Source: Clostridiales bacterium (lineage in GTDB: Bacteria > Bacillota > Clostridia > Saccharofermentanales > Saccharofermentanaceae). Taken from it: a DNA stretch of 22,223 bases. The DNA lies in assembly GCA_017612755.1 (NCBI GenBank), contig JAGAFH010000190.1:1-22223 (forward strand), given 5' to 3'. The translations under genes and the position numbers were made by a program. The notes below the pieces were generated by a model that saw nothing but the letters and a program-made list of their open reading frames with translations, made no database searches and had not been told where the DNA came from. This document shows, piece after piece, positions 6,714 to 14,588 of this stretch; position 1 is the first letter of the stretch, and each line of letters starts with the position of its first letter.

Positions 6714-7823
6714 TCACCTGAAAAATCCTGTCATGTCCGAAGAAGCAAATGGTTCCTGCAGTGGAAGAGGTATTTCCCTCTTCTCTTTTGCGGATCTGTA
6801 GATGCCCATAAGAGTGTCTACAGAGGAATATCCGGACAGGGCGTCAGCAAGGGGCTGTCTTCCCTCCTTCAGTGCCTTTACGAAATCATCGTAGATGCCC
6901 GTATGAGGGTTAAGGGCGTTGAGCATGGATCCGATACCATCTGCCTTGATCTGCTGCATTATATAGTGCATATTACGGCTTTTACCCTTATATCTGATAT
7001 TGAGCTTAGGCTTTCCGTTTCTGATACCGAGGGAAATAGTTCCGTCTTCTGCGAAGATGGAGAACATGGCTTCGTGCTCTTTATCTGATGTGGCTGTAGT
7101 TCCCTCGATGGAAGCAAGGGATCCGTCATCCATCTTAAGTACTGCCATACCGATATCTTCTGCTTCGATATTTCTAAGTCTCTGGGAAAGCATTGCTGTT
7201 GCAGAAACTGCTTTAGTTCCCATAAGCCATACAAGAAGGTCTATGGCATGGATGGTCTGGTTCATCATGGCTCCGCCGTCAGACCTCCAGGTACCTCTCC
7301 AGGCTGCGCTCTGATAGTAGTCCTCCCCGTGTCCCCATCTTACATAGATAGTTCCGTGAGTGATCTTACCGAACTTTCCGCTTACTATATCTTCCCTTAA
7401 GTATTTTACAAGAGGGAAATATCTGTATATATGGCCCATGGCGATCTTATTTCCCGTCTTTTGGGAAAGCTCGTAGATGAGCCTGCTCTCTTCAGAGGAC
7501 ATGGTCATGGGCTTTTCAAGAAGAAGATTACATCCGTTGGAAAGACCATATTCGGCGATCTGGTAATGAAGGCCGGAAGGAACTGTTACTGCAACGATAT
7601 CAGGCTTTATGGTATCGATAGCCTCCTTATAGTCCTTAAATACCTGAACTTTCTCTTTTGCTTCTGCTGAAAGCTTAGAGCCTTCGATCAGCTTCTTCGG
7701 AGCATCCTCTGAAACATCAACAAGAGCTCTGAGCTCAAGATCGTTTTTGAGCTTACAGATGGCCTTTATATGCTTGGCGGCTACTCTTCCGCAGCCGATG
7801 ATGATGACTTTTTTCTTTTCCAT
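6714..7823 (-). CDS. Gfo/Idh/MocA family NAD(P)-dependent oxidoreductase
   Basis: The 369-residue product has an N-terminal Rossmann fold (VIIIGCGRVAAKHIKAI, 6-22). The family's EKP motif is at 103-105 (LLLEKPMTMS), with catalytic Lys104. The C-terminal substrate domain carries WRGTWRSDGGAMMNQTIHAIDLL, including His192 and Asp195. These enzymes oxidise or reduce hydroxyls of sugars, inositols and nucleotide-sugars. The WRGxWxxDGG region resembles members acting on UDP-sugar uronates such as WbpB/WlbA, but that is only an analogy. The start is the ATG at 7823: a longer in-frame reading runs backwards through a terminator, a palindromic repeat and the malic enzyme gene and is not credible. No good ribosome site precedes this ATG, which is unusual here. 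No sugar-biosynthesis neighbours are present. Confidence 0.9.
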   Translation of the reverse strand: MEKKKVIIIGCGRVAAKHIKAICKLKNDLELRALVDVSEDAPKKLIEGSKLSAEAKEKVQVFKDYKEAIDTIKPDIVAVTVPSGLHYQIAEYGLSNGCNLLLEKPMTMSSEESRLIYELSQKTGNKIAMGHIYRYFPLVKYLREDIVSGKFGKITHGTIYVRWGHGEDYYQSAAWRGTWRSDGGAMMNQTIHAIDLLVWLMGTKAVSATAMLSQRLRNIEAEDIGMAVLKMDDGSLASIEGTTATSDKEHEAMFSIFAEDGTISLGIRNGKPKLNIRYKGKSRNMHYIMQQIKADGIGSMLNALNPHTGIYDDFVKALKEGRQPLADALSGYSSVDTLMGIYRSAKEKREIPLPLQEPFASSDMTGFFR

Positions 7824-7854
7824 GAGGTATATATTATCACAAATATGCCTGAAA

Positions 7855-7940
7855 GGGACACAGGGGGTGACACATGGGGACGTATCTCTTAGTGACACAC
7901 TTCGCATGTCAGACGAGATACGTCCCCCTGAGTCACCCCG
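7855..7940. repeat. REP/MITE-like palindromic element with GGGGACG and TGACACA motifs
   Basis: Two 25-base arms (7864-7888 and 7915-7939) are inverted copies with 23 matches. The inner 13 bases, GGGGACGTATCTC with GAGATACGTCCCC, are perfect. The 26-base centre holds a second small stem, TGACA (7893-7897) with TGTCA (7907-7911). A further GGGACACAGGGGG lies just outside the left arm. The composition is unlike its AT-rich surroundings. It sits between the start of one gene and the terminator of the next. It resembles dispersed short palindromes found in many bacterial genomes; copy number here cannot be seen from one window. Confidence 0.75.
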
Positions 7941-7945
7941 GGAAT

Positions 7946-7972
7946 AAAAAAAGACCGCCGCAGCGGTCTTTT
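7946..7972 (-). terminator. Intrinsic terminator of the malic enzyme gene
   Basis: GACCGC (7953-7958) pairs with GCGGTC (7963-7968) around a four-base loop, extended by A/T pairs. On the minus strand it is followed by seven T (7946-7952). It lies about 24 bases past the malic enzyme stop. The flanking A and T runs would also let it work weakly on the plus strand. Confidence 0.92.
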
Positions 7973-7995
7973 CTTTTATCTCTTTTTGTATAGGA

Positions 7996-9177
7996 TCAGA
8001 TCCTTGCAACACCTGAATCTCTAGCAGCCTGGGCAACAGCAGCAGCAACTGCCTTACCGACACGGGGATCGAATGCATCGGGAAGGATGTACTCGGGACG
8101 GAGCTCCTCATCGGAAACGAGGGAAGCGATAGCCTCGGCAGCAGCGATCTTCATCTTGTCGTTAATGTCGGAAGCTCTTACGTCAAGAGCACCTCTGAAG
8201 ATACCGGGGAATGCGAGAACGTTGTTTACCTGATTAGGGAAATCGGAACGTCCTGTAGCAACAACGGCAGCACCTGCAGCCAGAGCCTCATCAGGCATGA
8301 TCTCGGGTGTGGGGTTAGCGCATGCGAAGATGATGGGGTTGGGAGCCATTGTCTTGACCATCTCGGCTGTAAGAACGCCGGGAGCGGAAACACCGATGAA
8401 TACGTCAGCACCCTTGATAACATCTGCAAGAAGGCCCTTCTTACCCTGCTGGTTTGTGATCTCGGCGATCTCATTCTTAACAGGGTTCATGTTCTGGCCT
8501 CTTCCCTTATATACAGCACCTCTTCTGTCGCAGAGGACAACATCCTTAAGTCCTCTGGAGATAAGGAGCTTTGTGATAGCGATAGCTGCAGCGCCGGCAC
8601 CGGAAACTACGACAGAGATATCGTCGATGTGCTTGCCTGTAAGCTTAAGAGCGTTCATCATACCTGCAAGCGTGATAACGGCTGTACCGTGCTGGTCATC
8701 GTGGAAGATGGGAATATCGACTTCAGGATCTTCCTTAAGTCTCTTCTCGATCTCGAAGCATCTGGGAGCGGAGATATCCTCAAGGTTGACGCCGCCGAAG
8801 GATCCGGCAAGGAGCTTAACTGTCTTAACGATTTCATCTACTTCCTTGGAACGGATGCAGAGCGGGAAAGCATCTACATCACCAAAAGCCTTGAAGAGTG
8901 CGCACTTACCTTCCATAACGGGCATACCTGCCTCAGGTCCGATATCGCCGAGTCCGAGAACAGCGGTACCGTCTGTAACGACTGCAACAAGGTTATGTCT
9001 TCTTGTGTACTTGTAGGAAAGGTCTGTATTGTCAGAGATCTCGAGACAGGGTGCAGCTACACCGGGTGTATATGCTACAGCAAGAGCTTCCTTGGAATCT
9101 ACGGGAGCACGTGCGATAACCTCGATCTTTCCCTGCCATTCAGTGTGCTTTTGGATCGCTAATTCGTTGTTGTCCAT
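7996..9177 (-). CDS. NAD(P)-dependent malic enzyme (short type)
   Basis: The 393-residue enzyme catalyses oxidative decarboxylation of malate to pyruvate and CO2. It matches the short bacterial malic enzymes that lack a phosphotransacetylase domain. The N-terminal domain has AYTPGVAAPCLEI with Tyr36, GDIGPEAGMPVMEGKCALFK with catalytic Lys91, acidic metal ligands in NLEDISAP (131-138), and FHDDQHGTAV (159-168). The NAD-binding domain has SGAGAAAIAI (192-201), followed by FACANPTPEI and the TGRSDFPNQVNNVLAFPGIF region. GGAGG lies ten bases upstream of the ATG. The gene is followed by a clear terminator. NAD versus NADP preference is not resolvable by eye. It lies 69 bases downstream of the membrane-protein gene, with no terminator seen between. 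Confidence 0.96.
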   Translation of the reverse strand: MDNNELAIQKHTEWQGKIEVIARAPVDSKEALAVAYTPGVAAPCLEISDNTDLSYKYTRRHNLVAVVTDGTAVLGLGDIGPEAGMPVMEGKCALFKAFGDVDAFPLCIRSKEVDEIVKTVKLLAGSFGGVNLEDISAPRCFEIEKRLKEDPEVDIPIFHDDQHGTAVITLAGMMNALKLTGKHIDDISVVVSGAGAAAIAITKLLISRGLKDVVLCDRRGAVYKGRGQNMNPVKNEIAEITNQQGKKGLLADVIKGADVFIGVSAPGVLTAEMVKTMAPNPIIFACANPTPEIMPDEALAAGAAVVATGRSDFPNQVNNVLAFPGIFRGALDVRASDINDKMKIAAAEAIASLVSDEELRPEYILPDAFDPRVGKAVAAAVAQAARDSGVARI

Positions 9178-9246
9178 TAAAAGTCAACCTCCATGTATCT
9201 TTAGTTAATCTATATAACTTTGCCTCAGCAGAAGCATCATTATCCT

Positions 9247-10023
9247 TTAAGCAGCCGGTCTTGCCGGCGGACGGCGGTTACCGGGGACTTCTATCATCCT
9301 GCAGTAGACCATACCGATATAACGTGCACAGGACAGGAGCGCAAAGACAGCTACAAGAGGCCTTAAGACATAACCTGCCGCAGGCAGAAAGTGCCCTATG
9401 AGCGAAGCGGCACCGTCGAGGATCAGATATCCGAGGAGTATTATGCTGAAATTCCTCATATTAACGATGAAATAACCCTTTGTGCGGTTAACAGCCTGCA
9501 CCACGGAATCGAAGAATCCCGAGTCCCCTGAAAGGAAACATGCAGGATACATCGCCATGCACGGGAAGATGATAATAAAAATCAGGAATAAATACAATAC
9601 CATTATAAGCATGGGAATGTACAAAAAAGCGGTCAAAATCCCTATGATTATTAGACGAAGGATAATATTTGACGGATCAAGGGGCCTGAGGGGAGACATT
9701 CCCGACAACCTGTAATCCCTGATAAAGAGGGCAATATACAGAAACCCTCCCAAAACACAGAGATAGTCTATGACGATTATGGAAAGAAGATGAAGCAGAT
9801 TGCCCTGTGTCAGGGGAATATCCGAAAAGCTCATCCTGGCCATCTTGTCCATATCCGAGCTGACAGCCATGAACCAGGAGTAAAATTCACTGAAATCATT
9901 ATCACCTATGGGGAAAAGATAGACCGAAACACGCATCAGGAGCATCACAGCGAATATGATACGCACAGAAATCCGCTTCCCTACGTTGTCTATTTTGAAT
10001 ATATCTAACAAAGAATTTCTCAT
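9247..10023 (-). CDS. Multi-pass membrane protein of unknown function
   Basis: The product is 258 residues from the ATG at 10023, with about six membrane segments: 20-38, 75-101, 119-137, 138-160, 190-210 and 215-240. Between them lies the amphipathic stretch SGDSGFFDSVVQAVNRTKGYF. This helix layout resembles the integral membrane domains grouped as DUF975 or the membrane domain of glycerophosphodiesterases, but I cannot assign it firmly. The short cytoplasmic start (MRNSLLDIFK...GKR) before the first helix suits this start codon. No ribosome site is evident there or at the alternative ATG at 10080, so the start is uncertain. The C-terminus is Arg/Pro-rich (NRRPPARPAA). It is divergent from the glutamine synthetase family gene and may be co-transcribed with the malic enzyme gene downstream. 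Confidence 0.7.
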   Translation of the reverse strand: MRNSLLDIFKIDNVGKRISVRIIFAVMLLMRVSVYLFPIGDNDFSEFYSWFMAVSSDMDKMARMSFSDIPLTQGNLLHLLSIIVIDYLCVLGGFLYIALFIRDYRLSGMSPLRPLDPSNIILRLIIIGILTAFLYIPMLIMVLYLFLIFIIIFPCMAMYPACFLSGDSGFFDSVVQAVNRTKGYFIVNMRNFSIILLGYLILDGAASLIGHFLPAAGYVLRPLVAVFALLSCARYIGMVYCRMIEVPGNRRPPARPAA

Positions 10024-10113
10024 GGGTTGATTTTGCAACAACTTAATATTAAAAATCAAGATAAATATGTTAGAATACATTGAATTTAAAAAGAAGCGGT
10101 AGGAACGATCAAT
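10024..10113 (+). promoter_or_regulatory. Divergent promoter region with extended -10 for the glutamine synthetase family gene
   Basis: TGTTAGAAT (10068-10076) is an extended -10 match on the plus strand, 38 bases before the ATG. No clear TTGACA lies 17 bases upstream. AGGA at 10101-10104 gives the ribosome site. The same 90-base AT-rich gap must carry the promoter of the minus-strand membrane protein, for which I see no convincing hexamers. Confidence 0.45.
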
Positions 10114-12024
10114 ATGACTGAATTCAAGGTATATCCAGATCTTGTCAGTATTATCCCCCCCGAGAAACACTCGGTATCTGACATTACGGCTATCCTCGAG
10201 GCACACCCCGAGATAAAGTTTGTTTCCCTGGCAGCAGTAGATCTTGCAGGAAACGATACGGACGAGAAGATCCCCATAAAGGACTTCCACGACAATCTTG
10301 AGAATTACTTAAACGGAGATGCGGTACAGACAGACGGTTCATCCGTTGTCCTTCCCGGCATCGCCACTCTCAATGACGGAAAAGTAGATCTTGTACCTGA
10401 CTCCGAGGTAGTCTGGTATGTGGATTACAACTACGAGCATATAGATACGGTAACGGGCCTTCCCGTAGGAACCCTCAGGGTCCCTTCCTTCCTTTACCAT
10501 AACGGACAGCCTGTCTGCTCCAGATCGGTCCTTAAAAAGAGCGCCGATTACTTCGAAAAGAGGCTTTTCGATATCTTCGAGAACAACAGGGAGCTTTGTG
10601 AGGAATACGGCTTTGAGCCTGAAGATCTTTCAAAGATCACCCTTATCATGGCTACCGAGCTGGAGTTCTGGGTAAACTCTCCTGACGAGAAGATCTCCAC
10701 AGAGCAGCTCTCCATCTCCCAGACCCTTAAGGAATCCTACTGGAAAAGAACAAAAGGCGTCGTAAGGACAGCCCTTGAGCAGGTCATCCTGGTACTTGAC
10801 CAGTACGGCTTTAATCCCGAGATGGGCCATAAGGAAGTTGGCGGCGTTAAAGCTGCAGTTACTTCTTCAGGCGATTTTCACAGTATCATGGAGCAGCTGG
10901 AGGTGGACTGGAGATATTCAGATGCCCTTCAGGGTGCCGACTATGAACTTACTGCCAGGATCCTCATTAAAGAGATCTTCCGTATGCACGGTCTGGAAGT
11001 AAGCTTTGATGCAAAGCCTATCCCCGGCGTAGCAGGATCCGGTGAGCATACACATGTTAACGCAGTAGCTTTCTTAAAGTCAGGAAAGAAGATCAACCTC
11101 TTCGCTCCCCGGGATATGACAAAAGACTTCCTCTCCAAGATCGGCTGGGGTTCTCTCATGGGCATAATGAAGAACTATGATCTTATCAACCCCTTCGTAT
11201 CTGCCACCACTGACGCATTTATGAGGCTTCAGCCCGGATTTGAGGCTCCCACCCATGCGGTTGCATCCATCGGAAAGGACGTGCTCTCCCCTTCCAGGAA
11301 CCGTTCCGTTCTCTTAGGCCTTGTCCGCACAGAGAACAATCCCAAGGTCACCAGGTTCGAGCTTCGTTCCCCGAACCCCCATACAAATACATATCTCTGC
11401 CTTTCAGCTATCTACCAGTGCATGCTGGATGGTATCGACTATGCATTGAAGTCAGGAAAGGATACTGCCGCTCTTGAGGCTGAGTTTACAAAGCCCTACG
11501 GAACTCCCGGAGATTATCTTGAGGCTGACCGTCTCTACAGATGTGAGGAAGATATCTTTGAAGAGATGACAGAGGACGAAAGGGACAGGCTCTTCGGAAC
11601 TCCTCCCGCCACCGTATATGATTCCCTGAAGAATTTCATCTCCGCTGATTCAGTTACGGATATCCTGTGCGCAGGAGGCGTCTTCAACGACATGATCCTT
11701 TCCTCCTATTCCCATGCTATGCTGGATAAGTGGCAGTATGAGCTTCTTGAGAGGATCATACCTTCCAACCTTGTAACTTTAAGAGGTTACACAAAGAAGC
11801 ATAATACTTCCAATACCATCGACGATGTGGCCTGGAATGATATCGACAGCATCAGGATGGGTCTTGCAAAAAATACTGATGAAACCACTTCCGTCTTCAC
11901 TTCTATCAAGCATGCCATAGAGTCCAAGAACCTGAAGGACATCTCCAGGCTTCAGATAAAGATGAACCGGGATATGAACGAACTGGCTGTTCTTTACAAG
12001 GAATACTGCGACAACCAGATCTGA
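10114..12024 (+). CDS. Glutamine synthetase family protein, long form (636 aa)
   Basis: The fold order matches glutamine synthetase. A beta-grasp N-terminal domain (about 35-130) contains VSLAAVDLAGNDTDEKIP and DGSSVVLPGI. The catalytic barrel follows, with metal ligands in TELEFW (Glu182, Glu184), GHKEVGGVK (Glu241 region), GSGEHTHVNAV (His312, His314), RNRSVLLGLVR (396-405), and TRFELRSPNPHTNTYL (Arg414, Glu416, Arg418). ATP-dependent ligation of ammonia to glutamate is therefore the default prediction. It is longer than type I enzymes (about 440-470) because of a helical C-terminal extension of about 190 residues (445-636), and shorter than typical type III (about 700). The HTHVN sequence replaces the usual HxHxS. 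A gamma-glutamylamide ligase role remains possible. AGGA precedes the ATG. The next gene starts five bases after its stop. Confidence 0.88.
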   Translation: MTEFKVYPDLVSIIPPEKHSVSDITAILEAHPEIKFVSLAAVDLAGNDTDEKIPIKDFHDNLENYLNGDAVQTDGSSVVLPGIATLNDGKVDLVPDSEVVWYVDYNYEHIDTVTGLPVGTLRVPSFLYHNGQPVCSRSVLKKSADYFEKRLFDIFENNRELCEEYGFEPEDLSKITLIMATELEFWVNSPDEKISTEQLSISQTLKESYWKRTKGVVRTALEQVILVLDQYGFNPEMGHKEVGGVKAAVTSSGDFHSIMEQLEVDWRYSDALQGADYELTARILIKEIFRMHGLEVSFDAKPIPGVAGSGEHTHVNAVAFLKSGKKINLFAPRDMTKDFLSKIGWGSLMGIMKNYDLINPFVSATTDAFMRLQPGFEAPTHAVASIGKDVLSPSRNRSVLLGLVRTENNPKVTRFELRSPNPHTNTYLCLSAIYQCMLDGIDYALKSGKDTAALEAEFTKPYGTPGDYLEADRLYRCEEDIFEEMTEDERDRLFGTPPATVYDSLKNFISADSVTDILCAGGVFNDMILSSYSHAMLDKWQYELLERIIPSNLVTLRGYTKKHNTSNTIDDVAWNDIDSIRMGLAKNTDETTSVFTSIKHAIESKNLKDISRLQIKMNRDMNELAVLYKEYCDNQI

Positions 12025-12029
12025 CGGAT

Positions 12030-12869
12030 ATGACACTCCTTCAGGCGTTATGGTTCTTTATCATCTATTCCTTTACCGGCTGGGTAGTCGAAGTGATCTT
12101 CCATGCCTCGGTCAAAGGAAATATCGTCAACAGAGGATTTCTAAACGGTCCCGTCTGCCCTGTCTACGGATTCGGCATGACGGCCGTTCTTTTTGTATAC
12201 GGCCTTATGGGATCTGACGGCTTTATCCCCGTTTTCCTGGAGGGCATCATATTCACCACTGCGATAGAACTGATCGCAGGATTTATCCTGGATAAGTGTT
12301 TCCACGCCAGATGGTGGGACTATTCAGATATGCCCCTTAACCTTGGAGGCTACATCTGCCCTGCCTTCAGCGTTATATGGGGACTGGCGGTAGTCTTTGC
12401 CATCAAGATAGCCCACAAGGGGATCTGCGGAGCTGTGGATATCCTTATAGCCCATAAATTTACCTTTATCATCCTCATCTTTCTCTACCTGCTCCTTACT
12501 GCTGATACCATAGTTACGGCCAGATCCCTTATCGGGCTTAACAGAAAGCTGGAAGAGCTGGACAGGATAGCCGGATCGTTAAAGGATATAAGTGACAGGA
12601 TGAGCGACCGCATCGGCAACAATGCCCTCAAGACCACCCAGCAGGCCCAGGAAAAGCGGGTACAGGCAGCCCTTGCCAAGGCAGAACTTAAAGATGCCGC
12701 GAAAGAGAGCCGGCTGGAACTGGAGCAGCGGGCCGAAGAGATCAGATATTCCATAACAAAAAGCCGGCACTTTGGTGCCGGCCGTATGCTCAATGTTTTC
12801 CCCGGGGTGAGACACAGAGACTATAAGGAGATCATTAACGATCTTCAGTCCCGTCTTCACTCCATGTAA
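12030..12869 (+). CDS. CmpB-family membrane protein ('putative ABC-transporter type IV', PF06541-like) with C-terminal coiled coil
   Basis: Of 279 residues, about 1-165 match the ABC_trans_CmpB family: IIYSFTGWVVEVIFHA, VNRGFLNGPVCPVYGFG (33-49), and HARWWDYSDMPLNLGGYICPAFSVIWG (92-118). There are about four to five membrane helices (4-24, 44-60, 65-87, 109-128, 144-164). Despite the family name, no ATPase partner is nearby and transport is unproven. Residues 168-240 form a charged, probably coiled-coil cytoplasmic region. The family is common in Clostridia; its role is not established. The start is five bases after the upstream stop with only a weak ribosome site (ACGGA), suggesting translational coupling. 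Its 3' end overlaps the convergent hom gene by 13 bp. A perfect hairpin, GCCGGCAC/GTGCCGGC (12763-12782), lies inside the coding region. Confidence 0.87.
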   Translation: MTLLQALWFFIIYSFTGWVVEVIFHASVKGNIVNRGFLNGPVCPVYGFGMTAVLFVYGLMGSDGFIPVFLEGIIFTTAIELIAGFILDKCFHARWWDYSDMPLNLGGYICPAFSVIWGLAVVFAIKIAHKGICGAVDILIAHKFTFIILIFLYLLLTADTIVTARSLIGLNRKLEELDRIAGSLKDISDRMSDRIGNNALKTTQQAQEKRVQAALAKAELKDAAKESRLELEQRAEEIRYSITKSRHFGAGRMLNVFPGVRHRDYKEIINDLQSRLHSM

Positions 12870-14074
12870 TGCATCCAGCTTCCCTCCACTGACTTTACCA
12901 GGGGATCTATGTCCTTGTGGGCAATACCGAATACGATTACTGCGCTGCAGTCATTTCCGTCCCATACGGACTTGACCGTATATGCGGAGAACTTATCCAC
13001 GAGATTCTCAACGCTTCCGGCCTTCGCCCTGACAACGATATTGGTGACTACGTCATCGTAATCGGCAGTTACTCTCGAAGCATCGGTAAAATGCCAGTCG
13101 GAAGTATATGCATTTCTCTCGGCAGGAAGAGCAGCCTCCAGGATATCACCGACAACAGCAGAAGCTGTGGGAAGCTTGCCTGCGCCTCTTCCGTAGTACA
13201 TGGTAGTACCGACTGCATTACCCTTCACAAGGATGGCATTGAAAACACCCTCTACAGGAGCCAGCTGGGACTTTCTTGCTACAAAGTGAGGTGCTACATA
13301 AGCTGAAGGCTTCTTATCGTCCATATGGGAGAAAACAGCCAGGAGCTTAATGGAGCAATTGATCTTCGTTGCAAAGTTGATGTCGTTTAATGTAATTCCT
13401 GAGATACCGTCAGTATGGATCTCGTCAGGAGATACATAGTCACCTTCCAGAGCGATGGAAGAAAGGATAGAAAGCTTTCTCTGGGCATCGATACCCTCAA
13501 CATCAGCTGTGGGATCCTGCTCTGCATATCCCTTCTCCTGGGCCTGCTTAAGCACTTCCTCATAGGAAAGGCCGGAGGTCCTCATATTTGTAAGGATGTA
13601 GTTTGTAGTACCGTTAACGATACCGGCGATCCTCATGATCTTATTTCCTGCAAGGCATCTGTGAAGAGGTCTGATGATGGGGATACCACCGCCTACTGCA
13701 GCCTCAAAGAGATATCTGCATCCGTTGTCCTTGGCGATCTGCATCAGCTCAACACCGTGGGTAGCCACCAGCTCTTTATTACTGGTTACAACACACTTTC
13801 CTGCTGAAAGGGCCCTCTTCGTATACTCATAGGCGATCCTTGCGCCTCCGATGGTCTCTACTATTACGCTTACATCAGGATCACCGAAGACCTGGTCTGC
13901 ATCGTGGGTAACAAGACTCTCAAAGGGGCTTCCGGGGAAATCCCTGATATCGAGGATGTACTTGACCTTGACCTCCTCTCCCATATGTCTTGAGATCTTG
14001 TCCTCATTCATGGACAATACTTCGGCTACGCCTGCTCCGACTACACCGAATCCCAAAATCGCTACATTGATCAT
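12857..14074 (-). CDS. hom: Homoserine dehydrogenase
   Basis: The 405-residue enzyme reduces aspartate semialdehyde to homoserine in the threonine, methionine and isoleucine pathway. The Rossmann fold starts at once (VAILGFGVVGAGVAEVL, 4-20). SNKELVA carries Lys100. The catalytic domain has AAVGGGIPIIRPLH (125-138), GIVNGTTNYILT (151-162), and the signature YAEQDPTADVEGIDAQRKL (183-201) with Lys200. A C-terminal ACT domain covers about 320-405 (VVTNIVVRAKAGSVENLVDKFSAY), the usual site of threonine feedback. The ATG at 14074 is chosen because GGAGAT lies upstream and the strand-Gly motif follows directly; an upstream in-frame ATG would overlap pheB. It is 34 bases downstream of pheB and probably co-transcribed. 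Its 3' end overlaps the convergent CmpB-family gene, and there is no terminator. Confidence 0.97.
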   Translation of the reverse strand: MINVAILGFGVVGAGVAEVLSMNEDKISRHMGEEVKVKYILDIRDFPGSPFESLVTHDADQVFGDPDVSVIVETIGGARIAYEYTKRALSAGKCVVTSNKELVATHGVELMQIAKDNGCRYLFEAAVGGGIPIIRPLHRCLAGNKIMRIAGIVNGTTNYILTNMRTSGLSYEEVLKQAQEKGYAEQDPTADVEGIDAQRKLSILSSIALEGDYVSPDEIHTDGISGITLNDINFATKINCSIKLLAVFSHMDDKKPSAYVAPHFVARKSQLAPVEGVFNAILVKGNAVGTTMYYGRGAGKLPTASAVVGDILEAALPAERNAYTSDWHFTDASRVTADYDDVVTNIVVRAKAGSVENLVDKFSAYTVKSVWDGNDCSAVIVFGIAHKDIDPLVKSVEGSWMHYME

Positions 14075-14108
14075 TTTCTTATATCTCCATTCACTTTTAT
14101 TTACTATA

Positions 14109-14555
14109 TCATTCTCTTCCAAGGACCCGGCACTCACGTACTCCCGCTATCCTCTTGATGTCGGTAACGATATCCTCCACGGAGCCGAACATATTAAGGG
14201 TCTCCATGGAAACTGATATGTCCGCAAGTCCGTTGATGGGTATATTCTGGTTGATGGTCAGGATATTTGCCCTGGACTCTGCGATTATATTAAGTACCGA
14301 GGACAGTATCCCCTGGAAGTTCTCAACAGTTATGAGAAGTGTTACCTTCTTTCCGTTAGTGGCCTCGAAAAAGGGCAGTACTGAATCCTTGTACTTATAA
14401 TAGGCGCTCCTGGAAAGGCCTGTCTTTCTTACAGCTTCGTTAACAGACACCGACTCTCCCGTATTAAGGCGCTGCTTGACTTCCATGACCTTTATAAAGA
14501 CTTCCGGAAGGACCTTTTTATCCACCAGATAGTACTGGGTAGTTTCCATATCCAT
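14109..14555 (-). CDS. pheB: ACT domain-containing protein, UPF0735/PheB family
   Basis: The 148-residue product is typical of the family. The opening YYLVDKKVLPEVFIKVMEVK matches the UPF0735 start. It continues into a helix-turn-helix-like stretch VNEAVRKTGLSRSAYYKYKD (38-57). An ACT domain follows at about 70-145 (VTLLITVENFQGILSSVLNI, ILTINQNIPINGLADISVSM). Such proteins lie beside hom or pheA in Bacillota and are thought to be amino-acid-sensing regulators; the biochemical role of this one is inferred from family and context. AAGGAGGG precedes the ATG. The pheB-hom order supports a shared role in amino-acid biosynthesis. Confidence 0.93.
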   Translation of the reverse strand: MDMETTQYYLVDKKVLPEVFIKVMEVKQRLNTGESVSVNEAVRKTGLSRSAYYKYKDSVLPFFEATNGKKVTLLITVENFQGILSSVLNIIAESRANILTINQNIPINGLADISVSMETLNMFGSVEDIVTDIKRIAGVRECRVLGRE

Positions 14556-14588
14556 AAGTGTTGTCCCTCCTTGTTATAAGTCCTGATA

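Noticed and set aside
7824..8111. In-frame 96-residue N-terminal extension of the Gfo/Idh/MocA oxidoreductase
   Set aside because: It would be translated from inside the malic enzyme gene through a terminator and a palindromic repeat. The Rossmann fold starts normally at the ATG at 7823.
8297..9016. 239-residue plus-strand open frame inside the malic enzyme gene
   Set aside because: It is antisense to a strongly conserved enzyme and has Ser/Pro/Thr-rich composition without domain features, so it is a shadow.
10024..10290. N-terminal extension of the membrane protein beyond 10023
   Set aside because: It would run antisense across the start of the glutamine synthetase family gene and add non-membrane sequence. 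An ATG at 10080 remains a minor alternative but has no ribosome site.
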